DNA of 64,000 bases from Chara braunii (taxonomy: Eukaryota > Streptophyta > Charophyceae > Charales > Characeae), in contig BFEA01000524.1 in NCBI GenBank assembly GCA_003427395.1, positions 650,252 through 714,251 on the forward strand. The letters run 5' to 3'. The translations under genes were made by a program, and so were the position numbers. Below, piece after piece: positions 52,721 through 63,960 of this stretch (position 1 is its first letter; every line of letters begins with the position of its first letter). The notes under the pieces were generated by a model that saw only the letters and a program-made list of their open reading frames with translations, had not been told where the DNA came from and searched no databases.

Positions 52721-53670
52721 CAAAGTGTGACAAATGTTATTTTAAATGCACCTTTATTTTATATAATTCCTTTATACCTACCAAAATCATGCTTGACAGC
52801 TTGCCAATCCACCAACGCACTACACTCGGTCAGGGGAGGGACATTGAACCTGACCCTGGAGGCGGTGGGTGCGCGACAACGCATGCTGCGTGCTAGCGTT
52901 AGTCCTGGAAAAAGCGGGCACGATCGCTAGACCAGGGTGCTACCTTCTAGTCAAGCCCCTATAGTCAGGCTTGAGCTTGGAAGTAAGTTGGCGGAGGTAT
53001 GGCGATGTTCCTTGGAAGGAGGTAGGAAGTGGGAGAAAAGAAGAGGGTGCGCATGATGAAGGCGAGAGAAGAGGTGATATGAGAGCACTTACCGGTCCAT
53101 GCGGAGGTCTACATGGTTGACATTTGCATGTACCTTGGTTGTTGTTGCAGACATCAACAGGTTGCTTCGTTAGTTGTCGGTTATTAGCAGAACTGTGTGA
53201 TTGTAATATGAGCGTTGAGCGCCAAGAGGAAAATTTTCAATTACATTATTGGTGGTAGCAAAAATATGCTTTCATTAACCATTGAGTTTGCTGCTTTGTT
53301 TCTCCTTCGATGTGACTTCAGTGCATTTTAACTTTTAAGACATCTTACGACTATCTGACTTCTAGTGTGATTTTACAATCTGGAATTCTCTCATTTTGAT
53401 ACTGTTAATTTTCCTTGCAATTTCTTTCTTTTATTTTTTTATTCTTTCTTAAAGTTTTTTTTTCTTTCATTCCTTTTTTTTTTTTTTTATGATGATTATG
53501 ATCATAACATTTTATTTTTTCTTTCACTTTATTTTTTTACCTTTTTTTTTTCGTTTTGTATTTTTTTCCCTTTTTTTTTTTTATTTTATCAATAAAACTA
53601 ACATCATTTCATTTTTTTTTCCTTTTTTTTTCCTATTCCTTTTTTTTTAAAAATAATCAATAAAATTAAC
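52721..53670. other. no gene; AT-rich with T-runs
   Basis: After the possible 3' end of the preceding region, sequence becomes T-rich from 53,400 with many T-runs. Nothing recognisable is encoded. Confidence 0.5.
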
Positions 53671-54548
53671 TTTCAATCTGCGTTGCACACTGTTCGCGTT
53701 TGGGGGCGAACGCGGACACGTTCGCCCGAACGTGGTTGCGTAGGCGTGAACGTCTTTTTTTTTTTTTTTTTTAAAGAGGGGTCGGGGTGCATAGGCATGT
53801 GTATGTCTGTGTATCATTGTGTGTGTATGTGTGTGTGTGTGTGTGTATCAGACTGTGCTAGACTATTTCGTCAGACTGTGCCATTGTCTGACACAACAGA
53901 CACACACACGATGAAGTTGTCTGGCACAGTCTGACGAAACAGTCTGGCACAGTCTGATGCAAAGTCCGACGAAACAGTCTGGCACAGTCTGACACACAAA
54001 CACACATATACACTGGCACAGTCTGACAAAACAGTATGGCACAGTCTGACGAAACATTATGGCACAGTCTGATGCAAAGTCTGACGAAACAGTCTGGCAC
54101 AGTCTGACACACAGACACCCTGACACACAAATACACTGACACAGTCTGACGAAACAGTCTAGCACAGTCTGATGCAAAGTCCGCCGAAACAGTCTGGCAC
54201 AGTCTGACACACTTACACACAGACACAGTAATACACTGACGCATACATACACACATACACAGACAGACACAGATACACATATATACAGACACACACACAC
54301 ACATACACAGACACACACACACACATACAGAAACAGACACAAACACACACACACACACACCAGCGCTCCCCAGACCCCTCCAAAGCCCCGCCGGGGACCG
54401 GTACCGGCCCAGGCGAACCCCGTTCGCGGACCTTGAAAACACATTCTCGCGAACGTGTTCTCAACCTGTTCGCGCGAACGGGAGAACGCGTTCGCCCGAA
54501 CAGAAAGGGTCGCGAACACGTTCGTCGTGCTACGCAACTCTCAATTCG
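53671..54548. mobile_element. inverted-repeat element with CGAACG-rich ends and internal arrays
   Basis: The left end TTTCAATCTGCGTTGCACAC and the right end GTGCTACGCAACTCTCAATT are imperfect inverse complements. Inside both ends are dense GTTCGCG/CGAACG palindromes. The interior has (TG)n at 53,815, an array of CAGTCTG(A/G)C(A/G) words at 53,860-54,215 (with ACGAAACAGTCTGGCACAG repeated), then (CA)n at 54,220-54,360. The interior is thus itself a large inverted repeat. It is about 880 bp and non-coding. Confidence 0.6.
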
Positions 54549-55099
54549 ATTGAGAAAACAAAAAATATAAATATGACATTCAGTTTTCCTATATTTTTTT
54601 CATTGTTCTATGATTTTACAAAGTCAGTGGTGTTTAACTTAGCATTCTGAAGGATTGACAATTGTTTTTATTGGCTAAGAGTCTTCTTTGTTACTACCAT
54701 TTATAAGTTGACACCTAATATTTAGGAGGATTTTCGTACTTTTATCATAAGTCTTTTTCAGAATACCTCATATTGTTGTTATTGCTTTAAACTTATTTTC
54801 TTATGTTGTTTCTTCCTTTTTTTCTTTCTCTCTTTCTTTTCTTTCTCAATTTTTTATTTATTTTATATTTTGTGATCCAAGGTACGAATGCAGTGCCCGA
54901 ATATGAGCTCCGACGCCTGCCCGACTTGGCAAAAAATCGAACTAAGGTATTTTCCTTTAAACCCTTGGAAGCCCTATGAACCTCATTCATACCCACCTTC
55001 TCATCCCTAACCCACAACACTGAAGAAAAAAAGAATGGATTTGGGATGATTTCAATTAATGTAAGGAAATCTTATCGGAAAAAAAAAACGAGAAGCTAT

Positions 55100-55275
55100 G
55101 CGGGAGTCACAAAATAAAATCATTATGAAATTACACTTAGGGTCAAAACAAGTTTCAAATTGCACTTCGGGTAATGTACCTGATTAGAGAGTTGGCTTGT
55201 ATACATCGCCCATAGTGCAATTTGAAACTTGTTTTATCCCCTAGTACGAGTTCAAACTGTTTTTGTGACTCCCGC
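55100..55275. mobile_element. foldback MITE, 176 bp
   Basis: GCGGGAGTCACAAAA and TTTTGTGACTCCCGC are perfect terminal inverted repeats. AACAAGTTTCAAATTGCACT (55,147-55,166) pairs exactly with 55,213-55,232. Nearly the whole element folds into one hairpin. It is flanked by A-rich sequence on both sides. Confidence 0.92.
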
Positions 55276-55489
55276 GCGCAAAAAAAAAAAAAACCAAGTT
55301 TTTAACATGCCCAAACTACCTAGCCGGGAGACTCGTATGAATCATCCAGTTGCTTGATCAAGCTCCACAATTAACCTTTTTTTTTTCAATATTCTCTTTT
55401 TTTCCTTTGTTTTTGTTTCTTTTTTATGTTTTTCTAGGGTACTAGCCGGGCCGCTCGGGTCCCGGGTGGGCAGCCCGTGCAAGGACCAG

Positions 55490-56000
55490 GGAAGGTCCCA
55501 ACAAAAAAAAACAAGAAAAAAAAATCCAAAAAATCAGAAAAAAATTATGTTATGCAGAAAAATACCCCTGAACAACTTTTGCCTCATGGCCACATCGAAA
55601 TTCTTCATCAAATTTAGAATAAAAATTAAAATTTAATTTTTTTTTTATTTTTTTTTTTTTGGCCCGGCTGGGCAAGTGACTCTGGGCCACTCTGGTAGCC
55701 TAGACATATTCTTTATTATTATTATTATTATTTTTTTTTACCTTTTATTTTTTTTTCCCCCTTTAGTTTCTAGCAAAAAAAAAACAAAAAATTGAAAATT
55801 TCAAAACATCCGAAAAAAACTATGTTATGCAGAAAAATAAATATAAACAACTTTCGTATTAGGGTCACATCGAAATTCTTCACAAAATTTAGAATAGAAA
55901 TTAAAATTTAAAAATCATCTTTTTATTTTTATTTTTTTAAATGTTTTTGGCTCGGCTGCGCAAGTGATCCCGGGCCTCTTTGGTAGCCTATATATTTATA
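55490..56000 (+). repeat. direct duplication of an about 230-bp AT-rich unit
   Basis: AAAAA(A/C)TATGTTATGCAG, CACATCGAAATTCTTCA, AAATTTAGAATA(A/G)AAATTAA and GGC(C/T)CGGCTG(G/C)GCAAGTGA occur in order in both units, at 55,490-55,705 and 55,775-56,000. The upstream half-unit at about 55,440 begins GCCGGGCCGCTCGGGTCCC. Confidence 0.85.
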
Positions 56001-57200
56001 TAATAATAATTAAAAATAGTAAAAGGCAATTTGTTTACTCATAAGGTTCTTTATTATTTTCTTATTGAGTTGTTGAACTTACTTTATGGATTTGAAAGAT
56101 AATTAATTTTGATGAACTAGTACAATTTGATTGTATGTGAAATGATTTATTTCGTCAATCAAAAGATATGTTTATGAATTTTTTATTTATTGTTATAGTT
56201 CTTAAACCAGGTGTCTGTTTTTCGAGGATGTAAATTTTGCAAATCAGCAAGTCGTTACATACGCCAAAAGCGACGCATATGTAGGTGCATCGTAGAAAAA
56301 TGGTTGGGAATCATACTCATGGTTTAATGAAAATTCGCTTTTCGTAATACACACGTGATGTATATAAAGTGTTTACTTACCTTTGCAACAAGCTTGCATA
56401 GTTCTTATTTAGTACACCTAAAATTGTATTTTTTGCATGTACATGGTGTTTAATCCTTTTATTTTTTTCGTTTTTGGTTTCCCTCTTTCTTTTCTACTTT
56501 TTTTTTTTTTTTTCTATTTTTGTTTTTTTTAATTTCCTTACTTCTTTGTTTTTTTGTTGTTGTGTCTTTTTTTTTCCATCTCAGTTTCTTTCTTCAATTT
56601 CATTCTTTTTTTTCTTTTTCATTCACTTATTCATTCATTTGATTTTATTTTTAGGGTTCCTGAGCCGCGGGGCCGAGCGGGCACGACCGTGTAGTCGACA
56701 AGGTAACAATTAGAAAATTGGTTAAATAGGCAATGGAAAGGGGCTAGAGAAAGAAATAACAAGTGATATTATAATACATATTAGTTACTTGAACGACTCG
56801 ACTTTGTTTGTTGTATGAACGATGGATAAACAATCAAAACTACGTCGAATTATGATCAATAAACAAACGATGATGGTTGTATCACATATTTATCAAGTGT
56901 TCGTCCTTGATGTGACATTGGTGTATGTGGCCTCAAGTTAGTACTGTGTATAGGATTGAGCTAACGAACAATTTTCATGATACTGTTACTGGTGTTAACT
57001 TTCATGACCGATTGCCCTGCTGTCACGTTTGAGTCCATGCCCAATAGTTCTGCTATAGGTTGAGTGAAAAACTCCGTAGTGCGGATCTTGGTCTTGCGAG
57101 TATAAATATGAGCGTCAACTCAAACTTCATTATTTTTAACTCTTTTTTTTTTTCTTTGCGTCCATCTGACAGAAATTGATCATTTCAAGTATGGCGCATT
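56001..57200. other. no gene; AT-rich intergenic DNA
   Basis: I see no conserved domain, RNA or repeat shared elsewhere. T-runs lie near 56,500-56,620. Confidence 0.5.
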
Positions 57201-57217
57201 CAATCAAACGACGGTTC

Positions 57218-57310
57218 TCGTGGAGGAGGGTCAGACCTGATGACCCTTTGACATCAATATTTGGTTGGCTATAACCATCCAACCCAGTATTGATGAAGTC
57301 AGACCGTATT
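57218..57310. repeat. imperfect palindrome
   Basis: GGGTCAGACC...GACATCAATA with TTGG centre is mirrored by CCAACC, TATTGATGAAGTCAGACC. The arms of about 30 bases form a hairpin with mismatches. No gene. Confidence 0.6.
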
Positions 57311-57864
57311 TAATTATTTTACTGGTTGGATAAGTATACTATTATTTTTATAACACATAGTTTATCCCCCATACTTTTGGACAACACTTCTCACATTTTA
57401 TGACATTTAGTTTTTTGGGTTTTTTTTTGGTACTTCTATACAACCACTTGGTCATACACATTTTTTTACCTTGCCCCATCGGGTGGGCCGGTACCTCGCC
57501 ATTGTATGTGTTGGGTCTATCTCATATGAGAAACATCCATTTGATTAATGCATACTTTGTTGTTTGTTGTGGATGACTTTTTTTCGAACGATTTATTAAG
57601 TATAAGCTTACCATTTTACTTGGTCAGTGGAAACTTAGATGAAAAGATGTTTTTTCAATTTTTTTGTTGGTTGACCAACAAGGGTAGTATACTCCATGTC
57701 GAAAAGGTACAAGTCGTCCTAAATATCCTAAGAGGGTTCTATCTAACAAAACATTTTCAATTGTTTGTAACCCGTTAGGCCTTACATGACTAATGCATCT
57801 CCTTGAATTTAAAGTGTATCGGAGAAGTGAAAACAATATTACCACAAAATGATTACGAGTTTCA

Positions 57865-58285
57865 TTAAACCACCGGTCCCCCTGACGTCAGAAAACCTCA
57901 GGGGTACCGGTAGCGCCGTTTCACGACGGCTACCGGTAGCACAGTGTGAAAAACCGGGCAGGCCTCCGTAAGGAGTTTGCAACAAAAATTGGAAAAAAAA
58001 TAAATCAGCGCGACGAATATTTCACCGTCAAAAGTTTTTTTTTTTTTTTGATATTTTTTCCTGAAAGATCACGACCTAATCTACGGACCCTCAAATTTTC
58101 AGAAATTTTTATTATTTCTTCTGAGCACGAAAAATCGACGAAGTTGTCGTTTGCAAAATGGCGGGATTGGACCCGTCGGCCTCCGTACAACCCAGCGCCT
58201 CTGTACGGTCGCCACCCCTCCGTACAACCCGGCCCTAACTCACAGGGACTAGGAGTTTTCAGTGGCGGGGGGACCGGTGGNTTNA
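57865..58285. mobile_element. 421-bp MITE with CCACCGGTCCCCC terminal repeats
   Basis: The left end TTAAACCACCGGTCCCCC and the right end GGGGGGACCGGTGG followed by NTTNA are inverse complements. The subterminal ACCGGTCCCCCTGA / TCAGGGGTACCGGT pair and GCGCCGT/ACGACGGC words add further stems. It is non-coding with an internal T-run. Diverged relatives include 2,362-2,560. Ns at 58,281 and 58,284 hide the exact boundary. Confidence 0.85.
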
Positions 58286-59060
58286 GAGCAGGTCTTGCCC
58301 CCAGACACCTACCATGGTGGTTGCCACTTAGAAGATTAGATTAATGTCGGTTGTATTACATATAAGTTTGAATCTGTAGAGAGTGCGTATCATCATTTTT
58401 ATATCTCTAATATATTTGCATCATGAGGGCAATGATCATTCATTTAACCGTTCAATTTTTTTTCCTTACCACTTCAAATTGTCTCCAAATACTCGTGATT
58501 CGTACACTTGACTTGTCATGCAACTATTGCAAGTTGGTAAGGGTGTCAATACTTCGTTTAGCTAAGGTTACGCTGATATGTATGGTGGTCCAACCTATTC
58601 CTATACACACCCTACCTAAATCGGAGTATCTGAAATAACATGTAATAAGCTAATCTTTATACCTTATGAAAAAACGTACCCTTCGAATTGAAAATCAATT
58701 TATAGGTCGCAGGAATGAACCTTAGATACAATAAAGATTGATGGAGCTCGATTCTCGATTCGCATATAGAAATACTGGTTTTTCATGTTTGTCAATAAGT
58801 TCAACGTTCAAAACTGTATGGTTGAATAACGACCAAGCAAAAAAAAAACAAAGTTATAGTTTTAGATATTTGATTTTCTCCGTTCTTCTTTTTGAAGTTC
58901 TTATACATGCGCAAGTTGCGCTCGTTTCAGTATTATATTTCACAAAAAATAGCTTACCTCTCATGCATGCCCAGTAACTTTCCCCCCCTCTTATGTTCTG
59001 CATTCATTCGTCTTCCTACTTGATCATAAAGTACAAATGGTTGGTATCTCGATTTTATCA
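58286..59060. other. no gene seen
   Basis: AT-rich DNA with no recognisable gene or shared repeat. Confidence 0.45.
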
Positions 59061-59176
59061 GATCGAGCCGTAAGAACGAAAGTTTGTTAGATCGAGCCAT
59101 ATGAACGAAAGTTTGTCAGATTGAGCCGTATGAACGAAAGATTGTCGGATCAAGTCATATGAACGAAAATTTCCGC
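59061..59176 (+). repeat. 29-bp tandem repeat, four units
   Basis: Units begin GATCGAGCCGTAAGAACGAA, GATCGAGCCATATGAACGAA, GATTGAGCCGTATGAACGAA and GATCAAGTCATATGAACGAA. Confidence 0.95.
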
Positions 59177-59244
59177 ACAACTTCGACGATCAACCCAACT
59201 TTCGTAAAATTTTCAGTCATCTCTCCAACCAGTGATCATTTATT

Positions 59245-59330
59245 CAGAAACTTCCTCCGTACAGGTTTCCGTACAGGTTCCGGTACAGATCCCGTACAAA
59301 TATTACCTGTACGTTTCATACGGAAAGGCC
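59245..59330 (+). repeat. CCGTACAGGTT microrepeat
   Basis: CCGTACAGGTT(T/C)CCG(T/G)ACAG words recur three to four times and are followed by the inverse ACCTGTACG and CATACGG, so a hairpin is possible. Related CCGTACAACCC words occur in the MITE at 58,180-58,230. Confidence 0.6.
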
Positions 59331-59839
59331 CCATGTTTGGTGAATCAAAAATGAATTTGCCTAAACAAATAAAAAAGATATGCAAAAATAAACTAGTTTG
59401 GACTGAATTACGTGTATTCTATGCAACGTAGAAAAATTGATCTTCTTTTTTATTTTATTTTTGTCTTTGACTTTTTGTGAGGATAATATCGGTGGGATAT
59501 GGAGAAATATGGTTTTGCCCTGGGATTTCACCCCATTTTCCAAACAATCTTTCAATAATGGCACAAATTTTGGTCAACGTTTCCACTATGGGTACATAAC
59601 TCCGAGTGTGAGGTTGCGTGTCACTGGAATGAACTATCATAATAGTTGGGTCCAAACTTTGCCCTTGGGTTAGGCTGGTTTGATTATTCATGATCACACA
59701 TTGCAGCGTTTAGATTTAGGATTTGGTTTTCTTGTTGGCTATATGTTAGGAATGGGATCTGTCTCTATGGACTTATATCGCCCACCCTACTCATGATTTC
59801 CCCTCCATTTTTACGCCTCTGCTTAAATTAACTTGTCAT

Positions 59840-60480
59840 ATGTATCAACTTCTCCACTTAAATTGTTTCCTTCATTTATGTTTCTTGCCCATGACACCTT
59901 CCCTATTCAAATGTCCTCCTCCATTTACAATCCTTACTCCATGTGAGGTGCCTTCCTCATCTAAATTACCATTTGCATTCGTGCTAGCATCTCTATTCAT
60001 GCTTCTTCCTTCATTCATGTTTTGCGCCTATTAATATTTCCTCACCTATCCAAATTACATCCCCGATTTTATCATGCCTTCTCTTAATAAATACGGGTTG
60101 GGCAGTCGAGACAGGACACGAGCTGACGACGGTCATGCAACACCTATATGAAGTCAAAGTATATCTTTTACGATGAGTTTCTTTCATATGTCAAGGGCTG
60201 GTAAGGTTTTATGTGTTGTATCGAATTAAACCACATGCTTCACCGCTTATGCAGGTCTCCGTCAATTCCTTTGAGTTTCAGCCTCGCGACCGTACTCCCT
60301 ATGTGTGGTTTTATTTATGTTTCTTCCCCATTTAATGCTTCTACATCCATTCATTTTTCCTCACCCATTCGAATTACCCCTCCCCCCTTCCTCCGCGATG
60401 CCTTTTATTGCCTTCTCTTGCAGTTGATTAACATAAGTTTGACAATTAAGATCATGCTTTATGTGGTAATACCATCTACA
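59840..60480 (+). repeat. pyrimidine-rich degenerate repeat around the rRNA insert
   Basis: Words ATTCATGTTT, TTTCCTCACC(T/C)AT(C/T)C(A/G)AATTAC and ATG(C)CTT...CCTTCTCTT occur both left (60,018-60,090) and right (60,312-60,425) of the rRNA fragment. They occur also in looser form from 59,850. The rRNA fragment therefore interrupts an older repeat. Confidence 0.6.
60111..60300 (-). rRNA. organellar small-subunit rRNA fragment (nuclear insert)
   Basis: On the plus strand the antisense of a bacterial-type SSU rRNA is visible: GGACACGAGCTGACGACGG, TCATGCAACACCT, TGTCAAGG(G)CTGGTAAGGTT, TTGTATCGAATTAAACCACA, a GCTTCACCGCTTATGCAGG segment and TCCGTCAATTCCTTTGAGTT. These correspond to about positions 885-1,070 of the E. 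coli 16S numbering, including the universal 907/926 primer region. Several substitutions and the short length show it is a decayed insert (NUMT or NUPT). CAGCC(T)CGCGACCGTACTCC leans to a mitochondrial origin. Confidence 0.88.
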
Positions 60481-60602
60481 CATATTACAACACAAAAAAA
60501 CTAGTTATAACCTCCAATTTGACAAAACCATTTTTCAATAAACCAACGACCAAACAAAATTTAGATTATAAGAGGTTAGAGATCAAAGTCAATGTTTGAC
60601 CA

Positions 60603-60940
60603 TTGTCGGTGCGAATGCCCTTACAAGGGTATCCGCCTTGGTTTTTGCAAATGACATAAATAAGTATGGTTTAGAGTCTGAGTACCTCGCGTGAGTCGTG
60701 ACTGTGTCTCATGTTTACGGTGATTGAAGGTTGACTAGAGTAGAGAGTGTGTGGGCGCGCAGACTTAAGGCGAGCGTGATCCCTCTCCTTGTTGATGATT
60801 GTGAGGCCGACATGGTTGTCAACCATTTTTTTTTTTTCCCTCTAATTAAACTAACGAGTAAATAACATTTTTCTTTGACCCGTACGCTTGACCGTGATAT
60901 GTGCGTACGTACGGAGGGCGACGTAGATGGCGGCACGGTG
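60603..60940 (+). repeat. giant repeat family, extra 5' end (tandem with copy D)
   Basis: GTCGGTGCGAATGCCCTTAC, AAGGGTATCCGCC, GGTTGACTAGAGTAGAGAGT and GTGTGGGCGCGCAGACTTAA reproduce the first 180 bases of copies A and B. About 340 bases later the same 5' end begins again. It is either a truncated copy or a 5' tandem duplication. Confidence 0.75.
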
Positions 60941-62100
60941 TCGGCGCGAATACCCTTACAAGGGTATCTTCCCTGTTTTTTGCAAGTGACAGGAAATAAG
61001 TGGTTTTAGGTTTTAGTACATCGTGTGGGTCGCGGCGGTGTTTATTGTTTATACAAGTTGAGTGGTTGACTAAAGTAGAGAGTGTGTGGGCGCGCAAACT
61101 TAAGGTGCGCGTGATTTTTTTTCTTATTGATAATTATAGAGTTGGCGCGGTTGTCGGTCAAATTTTTTGTTCTGATTAAACCAGGATCAAAAGGTTGTCT
61201 GGTGATTGAAATGCTTGAGTGCGACATATTTGTATGTACGGAGGACGCCATAAAAAATAATGTGATTTTGAAACGTTTCAGTAGATCCGCGAGTCGCACA
61301 ATACTTGCTTATTTAAGTGTCACCAAATACTAGACCTAGCCTAGGGCCCTAGACAATTGGTTGCGATGTTAAACTTTCAAGAGGGAGATTATGGGATCGA
61401 GGCCAGCGGGCGACGACACAGGAGTATTGGAGCGGCGAGAGGAAAATCGACGGGTTCAGGGCCCGACGAGACTATCCCCGTGGTTTTGTGGTCGACAAGG
61501 ATGTGTGGCCGGACCAAGACAGTATTAGTAAACTCGCTTTTTCTCTTCCCCTCGCCGTGGGATTTTTGTTCTAATTTTATTATTATTATTTTTATTATTA
61601 AATTATATTAATGTTATTTTTGTTAACCCTTTCAAAGTTGGGTGCGAGCGGCACCCAGATCGATAGTGGTCAATGCGCATGCCAATAAGTGGGTGATTAG
61701 CCCTCGAGGCAGAAGAGCCCAAGTGGCGTGAGCTTTTTGTGGGTGCACCGTCCACCAGCCACGATCTGCTATGGGAGGTTTGGGCGTGAGCGTGTCCACT
61801 AGTGACAAAAAAAAAAAAAAAAGCGGTGAACAGCATACAGCAAGAACGGCCCTGGGCATTGTAGTGGAGACACACAGAGCGGGGCAGGGCCGGCATGGTG
61901 GAGGCCAGCAGTGAAACTGTTGTACAAAGAAACAACAGATGAAGTACCACACACTCCTAAGCGGATGTTGATTTCCATGACCACCGCGCCATTGTCCGTA
62001 TCAGTCGGGGCCTTTTGTGATGACTAAGTGTAGCCCGCAATTGGCTTTGACGAAAGGCTCTGGGTATTATGGCCCGAGGCCTGGTCCTGGTCCCATCTTA

Positions 62101-62175
62101 AGTCCTTCGGGACACCTGTTAAAATAGGGATGATATTGAGAGGTCTAGCGTTGGCCTTTGCCCGGGGGTGATTGA
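62101..62175 (+). ncRNA. decayed U6-like segment, copy D
   Basis: TCCTTCGGGACACCTGTTAA matches the 5' stem-loop region of U6, followed by AAATAGGGATGATATTGAGA and CTAGCGTTGGCC in place of AAATTGGAACGATACAGAGA and TTAGCATGGCCC. The alignment is without gaps across about 60 bases and intermediate between copies B and A. Confidence 0.6.
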
Positions 62176-63552
62176 TACGAAGTAAGCTACACTGGCCTAA
62201 CTGCAACTTTCGAAGAAGGCCGGGTCCGCGCGCAATACTATCGGGCGGAGCAGCACCAGGGTGCTATGACAAAAAGCGGCAGCATTACCGAGGTACAGAC
62301 CTTTTGTCGAATTTGGGAGGAGGCCATAGCAACAATGATGGGTTAGCTGCTCGTCGGGCTCGGGTACAAAGGCAAAAGGGTCGGTCGAAACGGTTATTGA
62401 CCGATTTCACTTTTCTTCGAAGTTTTATTAAGAGGCGGTCGGAGCTGTCAGGAGGGTTGCCAAGCATTTAGGAAACATGCGCTGGGCGGAATTGCCACTG
62501 ACGTCAACAAAGAGCGGAGAAGAGGGACGCGTGACGACGAAAGAGGTGAAAACGAAGTAAGAAGAGCGGCTATCTCACTCGATCCTTCGTGGATCCAGGC
62601 AAGAAAGAGTCGAGTTGGGGGTTCTGACCCCGGGTGAGCTCGATGGCCACGTTAGTTTCGACAACAAGTTAGTAGATAGGGAGTAAGAAAAGATAAGAAG
62701 TGCGCGAGGTTATGGGGAAACGAAAAGAAAACGGGCATAACCGACTCATTTTTTAGCAGATTTAAGAAGGGAGGATAACTAATTGGTGGTTTTGGAGTCA
62801 AACGAACTTATATCCGAGGTTGGTTTTATTGTAAAATTAGTATTATAAAAGCTAGAAGAAAAGGTTGCGCGAGGGATATGAAAAATATGGAAAGTGGAAA
62901 AAAAAAAAAGATATATCGCTGGATTCCTTATGAGATCGAGCGAACAAAAGTGTAAGGAGAGGGTTTCGACGAGTTGCAGAGAGATTGGTCACAACAGTTC
63001 CTGCGTATAAGCAGCTGTTTGATCGGTATTGGCTGATGAGGCTACGAGCCGGGAGGAAGTTATTGAAGTAGTATCGTAGATTCCTGTGTTCTAGCGAAAG
63101 GTTCTTTTTGATAGTGTGTATCCTATCGGTGAAAATAGTTTTCTCGATACCACTGTTGCGCATGGAGGAACTGCAGAGTGTATCCCTATATTCTAGCAAA
63201 ATGTTACCCCCGTTTTGCTCATGACTGATTAATTAATTCAGAACATAGGACCGTGGCAATCCGCTTTCTTAAGAGTAGCGGGGGACGTTTGCTCTGTGAC
63301 CGTGGTACCCACTGTTGCGGATCGCTTTCACCTGACGACTTAAACTGATACTATTCCCGGCCACTGAGGCGGTAATGTGTGTGCTCAGCCCGCACTCCTA
63401 TTTGGATGTGTGTTCGAAGCGTACGAACTTGACCGAAGAGAGTCGGCCAAGTGGATCGAAAAGCAGGAGAGAGGTCAAGGTGATGATACCAGGATACGTA
63501 CCTAGTCGGATCTCGCCGAAGGTTCGGTCTAAGCGAGCAGTAGGAGCGGAGA

Positions 63553-63960
63553 TCTACCTGTCAGTCTGTGTGCCTGCCCGTCATACGTAGGATGCTGTTG
63601 AAGGCAAGCCACAAAGTTGGAGGGTTACCTGTTGTCGGACTTGCTACCGAACCTGTCGAAGAGAGTAGTAAGGATCGAGGGGCGTGAGGCCGACCACGAG
63701 GGAATGAAGACTTACCTGCTTCAACCGATGCGCCGCTCAACCTCCTATTGTCGGCATCAGGAACCAAGAGGCAAATGGGAAGGTACATTTTTTCTGTGTT
63801 CCACCGGAGAAGCTTTTCTCGTTTAGCCCAACAACAAATGCCACAATGCGGCAAATATCGGGGGCTTCCCGTAGAGAGAAAGGAGTGTCGGGAAAAGGTT
63901 ATGAAGGAGCTGAAAGGAGAAGAGAGGGGAAAGTCCAGCCAATAATGAATAATTACCTAA
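63553..63960. repeat. CTTACCTG motifs, copy D
   Basis: TCTACCTGTCAG (about 63,553), GTTACCTGTTG (about 63,625), ACTTACCTGC (63,710) and ATTACCTAAG (about 63,951) recur as in copy A. Spacing here is 75-240 bases. Confidence 0.55.

Noticed and set aside
54060-54200. Hammerhead ribozyme in the CAGTCTG array
   Set aside because: CTGATG and GACGAAAC words are present but the core A is wrong and no stem II can form.
53858-54537. Val/Cys-rich minus-strand frames of 194-224 codons
   Set aside because: They translate the (CA)n tract and the CAGTCTG array inside an inverted-repeat element.
60111-60300. A functional bacterial or organellar 16S gene
   Set aside because: Only about 190 bases match, with substitutions, inside nuclear-type repeats.
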